Below are positions 41,119 through 50,485 of a DNA stretch of 64,000 nt, piece by piece. The DNA is taken from the NCBI GenBank assembly GCA_040756995.1, contig JBFLYK010000003.1:62001-126000 (forward strand). Reading direction: 5' to 3'. Source of the DNA: BP-133 sp040756995 (GTDB taxonomy: Bacteria; Actinomycetota; Acidimicrobiia; IMCC26256; BP-133). Below the pieces are notes generated by a model that was given only the letters and a program-made list of their open reading frames with translations, did not search any database and was not told the origin of the DNA. Position 1 is the stretch's first letter. Every line of letters begins with the position of its first letter. The position numbers were made by a program, and so were the translations under genes.

Positions 41119-42888
41119 ATGAGCCCGGCCGCCCGCCGTTCTGCGCCGTTACGGAGATCGAGCACCAAGCGCCTCGTGCGGTTCGCCGTCAGCGGCCACG
41201 AGCGGGCGGTGGCAACGATCGCCGCAACGGGTTTTCTGGGCGGCGCCTCGGAGGCCCTGTTCCTGGTCACGATCACCCGGACCGCCTTCGCCATCAAGGA
41301 CGGACAGGATCGGGTGGACCTCCTTACCGGCTCCTCCCTGTCCATCCGGGCCGCACTGTCGATTGCGGTCGCACTGCTCGCCGTCCGCATCGCCCTGGCC
41401 GCCTACGCCGGCTGGCAGTCCGCCACCGTCTCGACACAGGTCGTCGCCCGTCTGAGGCAACGCCTCGCCGACGCGTTCCTCGACGCCTCGTGGGAGGTCC
41501 AGCAGGCGCAGCGGTCGGGAAGCCTCCAGGAACTCCTGACTGGCTACAGCGGCACAGCCACCAGCCTGATGAACAGCCTGACCGCGGGTGTGGTGGCGGC
41601 CGCCAATCTCGTCGCCTTGCTCGGCATTGCCATCGTCGTCGATCCCGCCGGAGCGCTCGCTCTGGTCATCGCCGTGACCGTGCTCGGCCTCCTGCTCCGG
41701 CCGCTCCGATCCGCCGCCCGGCGTCGGGCCGGGACCTCGACCTCCGCCGGCATGGACCTGGCGGTCTCCGTGAACGAGATTTCGGAGCTGGGTTTCGAGC
41801 TCCATGTCTTTCATGTCCAGGACAAGGCAAAAGCCCGCGTCGGCGAGGCGATCGAACGGGCGCGGAAGCTGGCGGCGCGCTATCAGTTCGTGGCCGCTCT
41901 TTCGTCGCCGATCTACATCGCACTGGCCTACCTCGCCATCGTGGGTGCATTGGCCGTGATCGCGGCGGCGAACACCACGAACCTCACCTCGTTGGGCGCC
42001 ACGATGCTGGTGATGCTGCGTTCACTGAGCTATGGCCAGGGGCTCCAGACCGCCTACACCAGCGTGTCGGCGTCTGTACCGGCGATCGAGGAGCTCCAGC
42101 ACCGCCTCGAGGCCTTCGACGCCGGTCGACGGGTTGACGAAGGCCGGCCCGTCGGCGACGTCGGTGCCATCGCCATGGAGCACGTATCGTTTGCCTACCC
42201 TCTTGGTGAACCAGTGCTTCGCGGCATCTCGTTCACCATCATGCCGAATGAGATCATCGGGATCGTGGGGCCATCGGGCGCCGGGAAGTCAACACTGGTC
42301 CAGTTGCTGCTCGGGCTGCGCGACCCGGACGAAGGTCGGGTCCTCGCCGGTGGCCGGGACATCTCCACGTTCGACCGGGCGGAGTGGGCTCGCAAGGTGA
42401 CCTTCGTTCCCCAGGCGGCCCACCTGATCGCCGGCACGATCGCCGAGAACATTCGTTTCTTCCGCGACGGCGTGACGGAGGACGACGTCGAGCGCGCCGC
42501 TCGCCTCGCCCACCTCCATGACGACATCGAAGGCTTCCCCGAATGCTACCAACGCCAGGTCGGCAAGCAGGGCGGCCACCTCAGCGGTGGTCAGCAGCAG
42601 CGACTGTGCATCGCCCGAGCCCTCGTCGAACAGCCGGAGGTTCTGATCCTCGACGAGCCGACCAGCGCCCTCGACGTACGCAGCGAGCACCTCATCCGCG
42701 ACACCCTCGTGAGCCTGAAGGATCGCATGACGGTGATCGTCATCGCTCACCGGCTGTCGACCCTCACCATTTGCGACCGCATCATGGTGATCAAGGACGG
42801 CGAACTGAAGGACTTCGATACTCCCTCGGCGCTGGAGCAATCGAGCGATTTCTACCGCGAGGCGCTCGTACTGTCCGGGCTGCGCTGA
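41119..42888 (+). CDS. ABC exporter half-transporter, glycan flippase candidate
   Basis: 589 residues: a six-helix membrane domain to ~residue 330, then an ATPase. Walker A GPSGAGKST, signature LSGGQQQRLCIARAL, Walker B VLILDEPTSALD and H-loop IAHRLS are all intact. The position inside a glycan locus with a PglF/C/E/D set makes a PglK-like lipid-linked oligosaccharide flippase the most likely role; peptide or antibiotic export is the alternative. Its 3' end overlaps the convergent membrane-protein gene by 37 bp. Confidence 0.85.
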   Translation: MSPAARRSAPLRRSSTKRLVRFAVSGHERAVATIAATGFLGGASEALFLVTITRTAFAIKDGQDRVDLLTGSSLSIRAALSIAVALLAVRIALAAYAGWQSATVSTQVVARLRQRLADAFLDASWEVQQAQRSGSLQELLTGYSGTATSLMNSLTAGVVAAANLVALLGIAIVVDPAGALALVIAVTVLGLLLRPLRSAARRRAGTSTSAGMDLAVSVNEISELGFELHVFHVQDKAKARVGEAIERARKLAARYQFVAALSSPIYIALAYLAIVGALAVIAAANTTNLTSLGATMLVMLRSLSYGQGLQTAYTSVSASVPAIEELQHRLEAFDAGRRVDEGRPVGDVGAIAMEHVSFAYPLGEPVLRGISFTIMPNEIIGIVGPSGAGKSTLVQLLLGLRDPDEGRVLAGGRDISTFDRAEWARKVTFVPQAAHLIAGTIAENIRFFRDGVTEDDVERAARLAHLHDDIEGFPECYQRQVGKQGGHLSGGQQQRLCIARALVEQPEVLILDEPTSALDVRSEHLIRDTLVSLKDRMTVIVIAHRLSTLTICDRIMVIKDGELKDFDTPSALEQSSDFYREALVLSGLR

Positions 42889-44258
42889 AGGCGGGCGCGG
42901 GGGATGCACAGCAGCACGAAGACCAGCGGCAGCAGTTGGGCGCGCTGCCGGGCGAGGATCCCGAAGTTCACGATGCTGGAGAAGGCGTAGACGAAGGCGA
43001 ACGTGTACACCACCGCGAACGCGATGTAGGGCCGCCGGAGGCTCTCGAGCGGCGCACGAGCGAGTCGGCCCAGCGCCAGGAGGCACAGGGCCAGGAGTAC
43101 GAGGCACTCGAGGCTGGTGAGCATGCCCTGGGCGTTGGAGACCTCACCGGGAAACGGCCGGAAGAGGACGGTCACGCCCGACAGGACGAATCCCGCGGGG
43201 TTGTTCGGAGAGAAGGGAGCGAAGGTGGATCCTTTCTCTCCTGACCGTCGAGTCACCTCGTCGAGCTGCTCCTGCGCCGTCTGCGTGTTGAGCGACTCGA
43301 GGTGGAAGAAGTTCTCGGCGACTTCGATGAGAGCGGAGCCGCTGACGAGCAACCCGACCAGCAGAACCACGCTCGCCAAGCGGCTCCGCCGGCGCCCTCC
43401 ACGATCAACGCCGCCCCGCAGGAAGGCGATCGGCGCGGCCGCCACAAGGCCGGCGCCGGCGATGAGAGCCATGTGGGGGCGCACAACGGCGGCGCCCGAC
43501 ATGCCGAAGGCCAGCCAGATCAGCCCCCGGAACCGTCCGATCAGGAGCTGGGCGGCGCCGAGGGCCGCGGCCCCGAGGACGAGCATCATGAACGCTTCTT
43601 TCCCGATGCTCGACGGCCAGAAGACGAGGGTGGGGAAGAAGAAGATCAGGCGGGCGTAACGCCGCCCGTCGCCCTCGGGATAGGCGGTACGGAACGCCCG
43701 GTAGAACAGGTAGAGCCCCAGGAACGAGAGCCAGGAGAAGACCATGAACCCCCCGAGTCGGGTGGGCCCGATGAAGGCGTACACCTGACCGGTCAGGACT
43801 TCCATGAACCGCGTGCCGGAGATGGGCCCGAGGTCGCCGTAATGGCCGTGTCGGAACAGCGGAGCGAGCAGCGTTCCGGCGGCGTGGTACGCCGTGGCGT
43901 CGGATGCTCCGCCGTAGAGACCGTAGGCCATCCAGTAGCGCGTCAGTGGCGCGCCGAGGACCTTGAGGATGGCAGCCATCAGGACGATGCGGCCGATGGC
44001 ATCGCCGTCGAGCCGGGCGGCCCGGTTGGCGACCGGAATCGACAGGAGGAGGAGAACCGGCGCCACCCAGAAGCCGCCCCACACGAGATAGCTCGTGTGG
44101 TTCATCCCGTAGGCGAGCGCGACCAGGATGGCCGTGATGGCGACCACCGCGGCGGCCGGGGCGCGATGAGGGATTAGCCGGTCGAGCCGATCGCGCCGAA
44201 CGCTGACAATCGGTAGCGGTCGCGCCGCGTTGGCCGCTGCCGACTCGCTGTTCATCAT
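42852..44258 (-). CDS. Polytopic membrane protein, Wzy polymerase candidate
   Basis: 468 residues with about ten hydrophobic helices and an extracytoplasmic loop near residues 320-370 (SLNTQTAQEQLDEVTRRSGEK). The pattern of short loops, one large periplasmic loop and a C-terminal FGILARQRAQLLPLVFVLL is of the O-antigen/EPS polymerase type, although I cannot find a family-specific signature. Inference rests on topology and neighbours (flippase, Wzc-like protein). Located just downstream of the methyltransferase gene on the same strand. Confidence 0.6.
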   Translation of the reverse strand: MMNSESAAANAARPLPIVSVRRDRLDRLIPHRAPAAAVVAITAILVALAYGMNHTSYLVWGGFWVAPVLLLLSIPVANRAARLDGDAIGRIVLMAAILKVLGAPLTRYWMAYGLYGGASDATAYHAAGTLLAPLFRHGHYGDLGPISGTRFMEVLTGQVYAFIGPTRLGGFMVFSWLSFLGLYLFYRAFRTAYPEGDGRRYARLIFFFPTLVFWPSSIGKEAFMMLVLGAAALGAAQLLIGRFRGLIWLAFGMSGAAVVRPHMALIAGAGLVAAAPIAFLRGGVDRGGRRRSRLASVVLLVGLLVSGSALIEVAENFFHLESLNTQTAQEQLDEVTRRSGEKGSTFAPFSPNNPAGFVLSGVTVLFRPFPGEVSNAQGMLTSLECLVLLALCLLALGRLARAPLESLRRPYIAFAVVYTFAFVYAFSSIVNFGILARQRAQLLPLVFVLLCIPRARLQRSPDSTSASR

Positions 44259-44259
44259 T

Positions 44260-44985
44260 TCAGTGCCGGGACGGCTTGAGCATCAGTACGACCGCATAGT
44301 CGCGGCGTAGCAGCGGTCGACGCTGAATCACCAGCTGACTGAGCGGATTCACGATCCGCCGTACGATCCGACCACCTTGCAGCTTGAACGTGAACCGGGT
44401 GTCGACCCAGCGGAAATCCACGATCTCGAACGGTGAACGCGCGATGAGCTCGTGCATGACCCGCGGGTCGATCCAGACGGTGTGCTGCGAGTTCACCATG
44501 ATCTGCCTGCGGAACAACGCCTGTGAGAACTGCTCGACGTTGAAGGGGTTCGGCGTCGTGACGACAAAGGCCGACCGGTCATGCATGTGGTGGCTGACCG
44601 AGTCGAGAAACCGCCCGATGTTCGACAGGTGCTCGATGAGATCGCCGGCAATGATCAGATCGAACTGCTCACCGAGGTCGAGGGACTCGACGTCGGCCAC
44701 ACGAATGTCGAAGCCGCGGGCGTTGAGCAGGGCGGCGTCGGCCGCGAGTACGTCGACTCCGACCAGCCTGTCGGCCACCCGTCGGAGCCGGGCGTGCAGC
44801 CAGTCGTCGCCGCGCCCGAGGGCCTCTTCGGCGTTGTGGTCGATACACCCCAGGTCAAGAACACGACGCCCGCGAGCCAGCTCGACGAGGAAGTCGTCCT
44901 TCGGGACAATCGCACTGCGATCCCCGACGTAGCCGCTGAAGACCTCACGGTCACGCAGGTTGACCGGCGCCCGGGGGAACGCCAT
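44260..44985 (-). CDS. Class I SAM-dependent methyltransferase
   Basis: 241 residues from ATG 44985 (GTG 44988 possible). Motif I VLDLGCIDHNAEE, motif II-like VGVDVL, ADVESLDLGEQFDLIIAGDLIEHLSNIGRFL (motif III/IV) place it in the Methyltransf_11/23 group. It probably methylates a sugar of the glycan. The start codon shares a base with the stop of the Wzc-like gene (TGATG), so coupled translation is likely. Unlike the fusion at 37453-38940, all SAM-binding motifs are present. Confidence 0.85.
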   Translation of the reverse strand: MAFPRAPVNLRDREVFSGYVGDRSAIVPKDDFLVELARGRRVLDLGCIDHNAEEALGRGDDWLHARLRRVADRLVGVDVLAADAALLNARGFDIRVADVESLDLGEQFDLIIAGDLIEHLSNIGRFLDSVSHHMHDRSAFVVTTPNPFNVEQFSQALFRRQIMVNSQHTVWIDPRVMHELIARSPFEIVDFRWVDTRFTFKLQGGRIVRRIVNPLSQLVIQRRPLLRRDYAVVLMLKPSRH

Positions 44986-46889
44986 CACCGGTCGTTGGTG
45001 CCGGCCACCCGGCGGCGTCGGCCGGTTCGCTCCGGTTCGGTGTAGTAGTGGGAGGCGTAGTAGCGGGAGGCACTTGACGCCTCCTCGCTGGCCACCAGCA
45101 CGACGCCGACGGGCGGTATGTCAAGACGCTCGAGTATCTCGGCGCTGTGCTCCGCCGCCTCGATCGTCGTCTTGCCCGCATGAGCGACGAGGAGCACCCC
45201 GTCGGCGTAGCGGGCGAGGTCGACGGCGTCGTTGGCCACGAGCAGCGGAGGAGTATCGACCAGCACGAAATCGGCCATCTTCCGGGCGGCCCGGAGGAAA
45301 TCGCCGGCGTGCTCGAGAAGCGGCGCCGGGTTCTCGATGGGCGGCCCCGAGGGCACGAGCCGCACGCCGCGCACTGATGTTGCGAGGTCCAGGTCATCGA
45401 AGGAGGGAGCGCCCGGCGCGGCGGCGAGAACATCGACGAGGCCCGGGGCCGGGGCCCGATCGAAGAGTTCGTGGATCCGGGGACGGCGCAGGTCGGCGGA
45501 GACGACCATCACCGAACGGCCGATCTCGGCCAGCATGGCGGCCAGGTTGGCCACGCTGGTCGTCTTGCCCTCTCCCGCCGACGGCGAAGTGACCACGATC
45601 ACCCGGTGGCCGTCGTCGTCCTCGCCGTCCGGTGCCCACAGGGCGACGTACGTACGCAGGGCGCGGTAGGCCTCCACGACAGGCGACGACGGCTGCGTGC
45701 GGGCCAGCAGTTCGCCGTCAGATCCCTTGGGGATTCGGGGCACCTCGGCGACCACCGACACCCCGAAGGCCTGCTCGGCGGTGGCCTTGGTCCGGATTCG
45801 ACTGTCGAGCCGGTCCAGAGCGAAGGCGCCGGCGATGCCCGCCAGCAGGCCGGCGACGCCGAGTAGGCCCGCCCGCACCGGCTTGGAATCGGGCGCCTGC
45901 ACGCCTTCGGCGCCTACCGCCGTGGCGGAGGCCGCTTCGAGACTCCGCAGCTCGGGCTTCGCCGCCTGCGCCGACTGGGACTGCTGCAGCGCCCGCTCGG
46001 CCGCCTGCACCTCGGCCTGGGCGGTCGCCCGTTCGGCGGTGTTCCTGGGGGGAATGGCGTTGAGGCGCCCGCGGGCGGCGTCCAGCTGGCTGCGCAGCGG
46101 ACGGAGGGTGGCCTCGATGTCCGCCTGAGCGCGTCCGGCGATCTCGGCCCGGAGCTCCTCGGCCGTGACGTCAGCCAGCATCTCGGCCCGGTCCGGTGCT
46201 GAGCTCCGGGCGGAAATGGCGATCGTCCCGACCTCGGCCGTCGCCACTGCCGACACGGCGGACCGCACCTGGCCGCGGTCGATCTTGAGGCGGGCCGCCA
46301 CGCGGCTCGGCACCTCTCCGGTGGTTGCCAGCAGGGCCACCTGGTCGATGTTGTAGCTCGAGCCGCCCTTGCCTTCGTAGATCACGGTGTGGGTGGCCCG
46401 GAACATCGTGGTGCGCTGTGTCTCCCCGGGAGCCGTGAACCATCCGGCCGAAGCGCCCAGGACGAGCCCGAACGCGACGATGAGCGCCCGGCGCCGCAGC
46501 ACCTGGAACGACCCGCGAACGCCCATCGGCGATGAGTGACCCCGACGGCTGGTCCCGGCCGCCGGTTCCGGCGAAAACGGCGACGCGGTCGGACGCACCG
46601 CCGCTGGTCGCCGCGTGGTGATCGCCGGCCTGACCGGCGCCGTCTCGGTCAGCACCAACGACACCGGCGCGACCGGTTCGATCGGCTCCGAGTGCAGGCC
46701 CGGCCCGACGCCACTGGTCGTCGGCTGATCGATGTGGCCGGCGATCCACTGCTCGAGCTGGGACTCCGGCACGTTGAACCAGGCCGCCACGGAACCGAGC
46801 GACGCACCATCGGCCACGGAGCGAGCCGCCAGCTGCAGGACCTCCTGCGGCGGGACGCCGTTGGAGGTGGATCCGTCAGTCCCGGTCAT
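44985..46889 (-). CDS. Wzc-like polysaccharide co-polymerase with N-terminal HTH and intact BY-kinase ATPase
   Basis: 634 residues. Residues ~12-55 (VLQLAARSVADGASLGSVAAW, FNVPESQLEQWIAGHI) form a helix-turn-helix-like module, atypical for this family. A Pro/Ala-rich linker leads to the first membrane helix (~135-155), the Wzz domain with a coiled coil near 260-310, a second helix (~335-355) and the ATPase. Walker A is SPSAGEGKTTS (K ~442), Walker A' VMVVSADLRRPRI, Walker B VLVDTPPLL. The tail has RYYASHYYTE, a tyrosine cluster like that used for autophosphorylation. It probably sets chain length. It overlaps the next gene by four bases. Confidence 0.88.
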   Translation of the reverse strand: MTGTDGSTSNGVPPQEVLQLAARSVADGASLGSVAAWFNVPESQLEQWIAGHIDQPTTSGVGPGLHSEPIEPVAPVSLVLTETAPVRPAITTRRPAAVRPTASPFSPEPAAGTSRRGHSSPMGVRGSFQVLRRRALIVAFGLVLGASAGWFTAPGETQRTTMFRATHTVIYEGKGGSSYNIDQVALLATTGEVPSRVAARLKIDRGQVRSAVSAVATAEVGTIAISARSSAPDRAEMLADVTAEELRAEIAGRAQADIEATLRPLRSQLDAARGRLNAIPPRNTAERATAQAEVQAAERALQQSQSAQAAKPELRSLEAASATAVGAEGVQAPDSKPVRAGLLGVAGLLAGIAGAFALDRLDSRIRTKATAEQAFGVSVVAEVPRIPKGSDGELLARTQPSSPVVEAYRALRTYVALWAPDGEDDDGHRVIVVTSPSAGEGKTTSVANLAAMLAEIGRSVMVVSADLRRPRIHELFDRAPAPGLVDVLAAAPGAPSFDDLDLATSVRGVRLVPSGPPIENPAPLLEHAGDFLRAARKMADFVLVDTPPLLVANDAVDLARYADGVLLVAHAGKTTIEAAEHSAEILERLDIPPVGVVLVASEEASSASRYYASHYYTEPERTGRRRRVAGTNDR

Positions 46890-48082
46890 CGACCACTCCC
46901 AGGGAACGCTGCAGCGGCGGCCGGCTTACGGAGGCGAAACCGGTCCAAACGATCCGAACCTTCTTCGTAGGCTTCGAGCGTGCGCTGGATGACGCGGCGC
47001 TGGTCGAATTCCGCCTGGGCTTTGGCCGCCGCCGCCTCGCCCTGCCGCCGGCGGGCAGCCGGGTCGCCGGCCAGCCGCTCGATGGCTGCCTCCAGGGCCG
47101 CGGCGTCCCTGACGGGGACGAGGAGACCGGTCTGCTCATGGTCGACGACCTCGCGGCAACCCCGGATGTCGGTGGCCACAACGGGGAGGCCGGAGGCGGC
47201 GGCCTCCATGGCTGAACGGGGAAAGCCCTCCCGGTGGGAGGCCAGCACGTAGATGTCCAAGGCGGCATAGAGCCGCTCGGGGTCGTCGCGATGCCCGAGG
47301 AAGCGAACGCCGGCCGATTCGGCCGCCGCCACGTCGGCTCGGGTCAGCGGGTCGCCCTTGTCGGCATCGAACGAGCCGGCGACGACGACGACAAGACCAC
47401 GGCGCCGGGCGAGCAGCCGCTTGGCGGCCGTGAACAGCTCGGCGTAGCCCTTCTCCCACACGAGGCGCCCGACGGCGCCGACCACCACCTGATCCTCGTC
47501 GACGCCCAGCTCGGCCCGCACGTCCTTGCGCATCCCGTCCGCTGGGGCGTGGAACCGTTCGAGGTCGACTCCGTTGCCGAGGAGGCGCAGCTTCTTCGGG
47601 GGGACACCGAGGCGGGCCAGCGTTTGCAGATCTTCCGGGTTCTGGATGAGTTCGATGTCGCTGCAGGCGGCGGCGAGCCTCTCCAGGGCGTACACGGGCA
47701 GCCGGCGGGCCGGCCGGTCACCGGGCTGGGCGTAGAGGCCATGCTGGGTGTTCACCACCAGCGGCACACGGGCGGCCCGGGCGGCCATGCGGCCGTAGAC
47801 ACCGGGCTTCGGATTGTGGGTGTGAACGATGTCCGGTCGCAGCCGGCGGAACAGGCCATACAGCTCGGCGGCCGCGGCGGCGTCGCGGCCGAGGGCGACG
47901 GAGCGGGTGGCGTGCCGCAGAGGATGGTGGGCGATCCCACCGGCGACGAGCCCGGCCACGAACGGGCCCGGAGCCGAGGCGGTGTGGACGTCGTAACCGG
48001 CGTCGCGAAAGGCGCGCAGCTGCGGCCCGATCAACAGCTCCAGGCTCATGTCGGTGGTCGTGATGTGGAGCAGCCGCGTCAT
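46886..48082 (-). CDS. Family 4 (GT-B) glycosyltransferase
   Basis: 398 residues. LLHITTTDMSLELLIGPQLRAFRDAGYDV at the start, IVHTHNPKPGVYGRMAARAA, GAVGRLVWEKGYAELFTAAK in the linker and ASHREGFPRSAMEAAASGLPVVA (EX7E) in the donor lobe, as in the capsule/LPS GT4 enzymes (WbpJ/CapM-like). ATG 48082. It heads the minus-strand set GT4, Wzc-like, methyltransferase, Wzy candidate (48082 to 42852), with short overlaps throughout. Confidence 0.9.
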   Translation of the reverse strand: MTRLLHITTTDMSLELLIGPQLRAFRDAGYDVHTASAPGPFVAGLVAGGIAHHPLRHATRSVALGRDAAAAAELYGLFRRLRPDIVHTHNPKPGVYGRMAARAARVPLVVNTQHGLYAQPGDRPARRLPVYALERLAAACSDIELIQNPEDLQTLARLGVPPKKLRLLGNGVDLERFHAPADGMRKDVRAELGVDEDQVVVGAVGRLVWEKGYAELFTAAKRLLARRRGLVVVVAGSFDADKGDPLTRADVAAAESAGVRFLGHRDDPERLYAALDIYVLASHREGFPRSAMEAAASGLPVVATDIRGCREVVDHEQTGLLVPVRDAAALEAAIERLAGDPAARRRQGEAAAAKAQAEFDQRRVIQRTLEAYEEGSDRLDRFRLRKPAAAAAFPGSGR

Positions 48083-48114
48083 GTCACGTCACCGCCCCGA
48101 AGCCCACGCGTTGA

Positions 48115-49404
48115 TCAGAGGTACTCGACGTGGTCGGCCGCCGGGACCACGCGGCGCGTGTCGAGCACGTAGGGGGCGTGGGCGACGACGAGGTCGAGGT
48201 CGAAGTCACTGTGGTCCGTGAGCATGACGACCGCATCGGCCTGCCGCAGCTCTTCGGCGGTCAGCGACACGATCTCGATCCCGGCCGGGAGCACGCCCAG
48301 AGCGACGTGAGTGTCGACGGCCCGGACCTCGGCCCCGAGGGCGACGAGCCGTTCCGCCACCACCCTCGACGGCGATTCCCGCGAGTCGCTCGTGTTGCGC
48401 TTGTAGGCGAGGCCGAGGAGCACGATGCGGCTGCCGTTGACCGGCTTGCGGCGGCGGTTGAGCCCGTAGGTGAGCCGGCGCACCACGTAGTCGGGCATGT
48501 GGTCGTTGACGTCGTTGGCCAGCTCGACGAACCGGAAGGTGTGGCCGAGGGAACGCCGTACCCGCCAGGAGAGGTAGGACGGGTCGATCGGCAGGCAGTG
48601 GCCGCCCACCCCCGGGCCGGGAGTGAACCGCATGTAGCCGAAGGGCTTGGAGGACGCGGCGTCGATGGCCGACCACACGTCGATCCCGAGATCGCCGGCG
48701 AACATGGCGAGCTCATTGACGAGGGCGATGTTGACGTGCCGGAACGTGTTCTCAAGCAGCTTGGTGAGCTCCGCCTCCTTGGTGCCGGCGACGGGCACGG
48801 TGCGCTCGACCAGCGAGGAGTAGAAGGCGTCGACGGCGGCCAGCGACGCGGCGTCGATGCCAGAGACGACCTTTGGGGTGTTGACGAAGGTCCAGGTCGG
48901 ATTGCCCGGGTCGATGCGCTCAGGGCTGTACCCGAGATGGAAGTCGGGGCCGGCCAGCAAGCCGGACATCTCTTCCAGGATCGGCTTCACCAGCTCTTCG
49001 GTGGTGCCGGGGTACGTGGTCGACTCCAGCACGACCGTGGCCCCGGGGCGGAGGTAGCGGCCGAGGGTGCGGGCCGACGCCTCGATGTAGCTCAGATCGG
49101 GAATCCCGTCCCGCAGTGGAGTCGGCACAGTGATGACCGCGACGTCGAACCCGGCGCAGTCCCGTTCGGCGGTCGTGGCCCGGTACCGGCCGGTCACCAA
49201 GGCTTCCTGCAGGACGGTGTCCGGAACGTCCTCGACGTACGACTCGCCGACGTTGAGCCGCTTGACCCGGATCTCGTCGACGTCGTACCCGACCACCGAG
49301 TACCCGCAGCTGACCGCTCGCATGGCCACCGGGAGCCCGACGTACCCCTGCCCCATGAGGACGAGACGGCGCGAAGGCAGACCCGGCGACTCCGAACTAG
49401 TCAT
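48115..49404 (-). CDS. Nucleotide-sugar dehydrogenase (UDP-HexNAc 6-dehydrogenase type)
   Basis: 429 residues from ATG 49404 (the frame is open upstream). NAD-binding VLMGQGYVGLPVAMR, VITVPTPLRDGIPDLSY, VVLESTTYPGTTEELVKPILEE, GYSPERIDPGNPTW, LLENTFRHVNIALVNELAMFA, and the active site GVGGHCLPIDPSYL with the catalytic Cys. The SPERIDPGN form is characteristic of UDP-GlcNAc/GlcNAcA and UDP-ManNAc dehydrogenases (WbpA/TviB/WecC). It makes a uronic-acid donor for the glycan, 32 bp upstream of the GT4. Confidence 0.9.
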   Translation of the reverse strand: MTSSESPGLPSRRLVLMGQGYVGLPVAMRAVSCGYSVVGYDVDEIRVKRLNVGESYVEDVPDTVLQEALVTGRYRATTAERDCAGFDVAVITVPTPLRDGIPDLSYIEASARTLGRYLRPGATVVLESTTYPGTTEELVKPILEEMSGLLAGPDFHLGYSPERIDPGNPTWTFVNTPKVVSGIDAASLAAVDAFYSSLVERTVPVAGTKEAELTKLLENTFRHVNIALVNELAMFAGDLGIDVWSAIDAASSKPFGYMRFTPGPGVGGHCLPIDPSYLSWRVRRSLGHTFRFVELANDVNDHMPDYVVRRLTYGLNRRRKPVNGSRIVLLGLAYKRNTSDSRESPSRVVAERLVALGAEVRAVDTHVALGVLPAGIEIVSLTAEELRQADAVVMLTDHSDFDLDLVVAHAPYVLDTRRVVPAADHVEYL

Positions 49405-49491
49405 ACACGGAGTGTGCAGGCACGGCGTTGTTGATGCATCCGCCGCCTGGTCCAGAAGTACCTTTCGCGGCAATAGATTTCGCGCCGCTCC

Positions 49492-50247
49492 CTAAGCCGA
49501 GATCGAAACCTCCGGAACACGGATCCGTGCCCGGACGCGCACCCGGCCCGGGAGCCAGCGCGACCCCTTTTCGAGGACCTCGAACTCGGCTTCGCTCTCG
49601 TCGACGCCCAGTTGATCCAGGGCCGCCTGCCGAGCCTCGGCCAGCGTGCGCCCGATCGCCTGCACCCAGACCTCGACGGGCTCCAGGCGCCGCAGCAGCG
49701 CCGCGATCTCCGCCCGTGCCGCCGCCTCGTCCTCGGTCTCCATCTCAACCGCATCGCCCACATCACTCACGGCCCGGGCCGCCGCGGCTTCCGCACGGGC
49801 CATCGCGCTGGCTGCTGCTGCTTCCGCCTGCGCCACCCGTTCGGCCGCCGCTGCTTCGGCTTGGGCGACCTTTTCGGCCGCCAGCACCTCAGCCCGGACG
49901 ATGGCTTCCACCGCCTCGGCATAGACCGCCGCGATCTGCGCCCGAGCCGAGGCCACGGCCTCTGCCGCCTCGGCCAGCGCCGACTCGATCTCGGCTCGCG
50001 TCCTGGCCTCGGCCTCCCGATCCGCTGATTCGTCGGCCGTCGGCGCGGCGGGGGCCGAGCCGACCTGCACCGCTTCCTCCGAAGCGTGCCGGAGCCACTC
50101 CCGTACCGTGGGCTCGGCCAGCCCGTACTCCCGGGCGACCTCGGCGACCGTCTTCCCGCTGGTCAGAAAGGCGGCCACCACCTCGGCTTGATGGGCAGAA
50201 GCGCGGCGCCTTCCTCGGGCCCGCGCTGGCTCCGTCCGGCGAAGCAT
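49492..50247 (-). CDS. HTH / alanine-rich coiled coil / Jag_N-domain protein
   Basis: 251 residues; the frame extends far upstream, but ATG 50247 has GAGGAG ten bases before it. Residues ~18-55 are an HTH of transposase-like type (AEVVAAFLTSGKTVAEVAREYGLAEPTVREWL). Residues ~70-165 are a long Ala/Glu-rich coiled coil with near-repeats of AQAEAAAAERV. Residues ~185-245 (VEVWVQAIGRTLAEARQAALDQLGVDESEAEFEVLEKGSRWLPG split over strands) match the Jag_N domain normally found at the N terminus of the RNA-binding KhpB/Jag. The combination is unusual. It is next to the nucleotide-sugar dehydrogenase on the same strand. Confidence 0.75.
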   Translation of the reverse strand: MLRRTEPARARGRRRASAHQAEVVAAFLTSGKTVAEVAREYGLAEPTVREWLRHASEEAVQVGSAPAAPTADESADREAEARTRAEIESALAEAAEAVASARAQIAAVYAEAVEAIVRAEVLAAEKVAQAEAAAAERVAQAEAAAASAMARAEAAAARAVSDVGDAVEMETEDEAAARAEIAALLRRLEPVEVWVQAIGRTLAEARQAALDQLGVDESEAEFEVLEKGSRWLPGRVRVRARIRVPEVSISA

Positions 50248-50485
50248 CTGTTTGACTCCTCGGCGGCCGACACTCACCCAGCGGTCGGCCGTGCGTGGGG
50301 GGACAAGCGGGGTGAACCTGTCGACAGGTTCGGGGGCAAGCATGCCCAAACCTGCTACCGGCGAAAGGAACGCGCGAAGGGGCACCGCATTTCCACAACA
50401 TCCGGAATGACCGGTGTGGTGCCGCGGAACCGCTTCAAGCGGGCGATATCGTGCGACCGTGCCGGGCCCTTCCTGCACCTCGACC

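Noticed and set aside
42852..42888. Antisense overlap of the ABC-transporter and membrane-protein 3' ends as a regulatory element
   Set aside because: A 37-bp convergent overlap is common in compact genomes, and no terminator or extra structure supports a special role.
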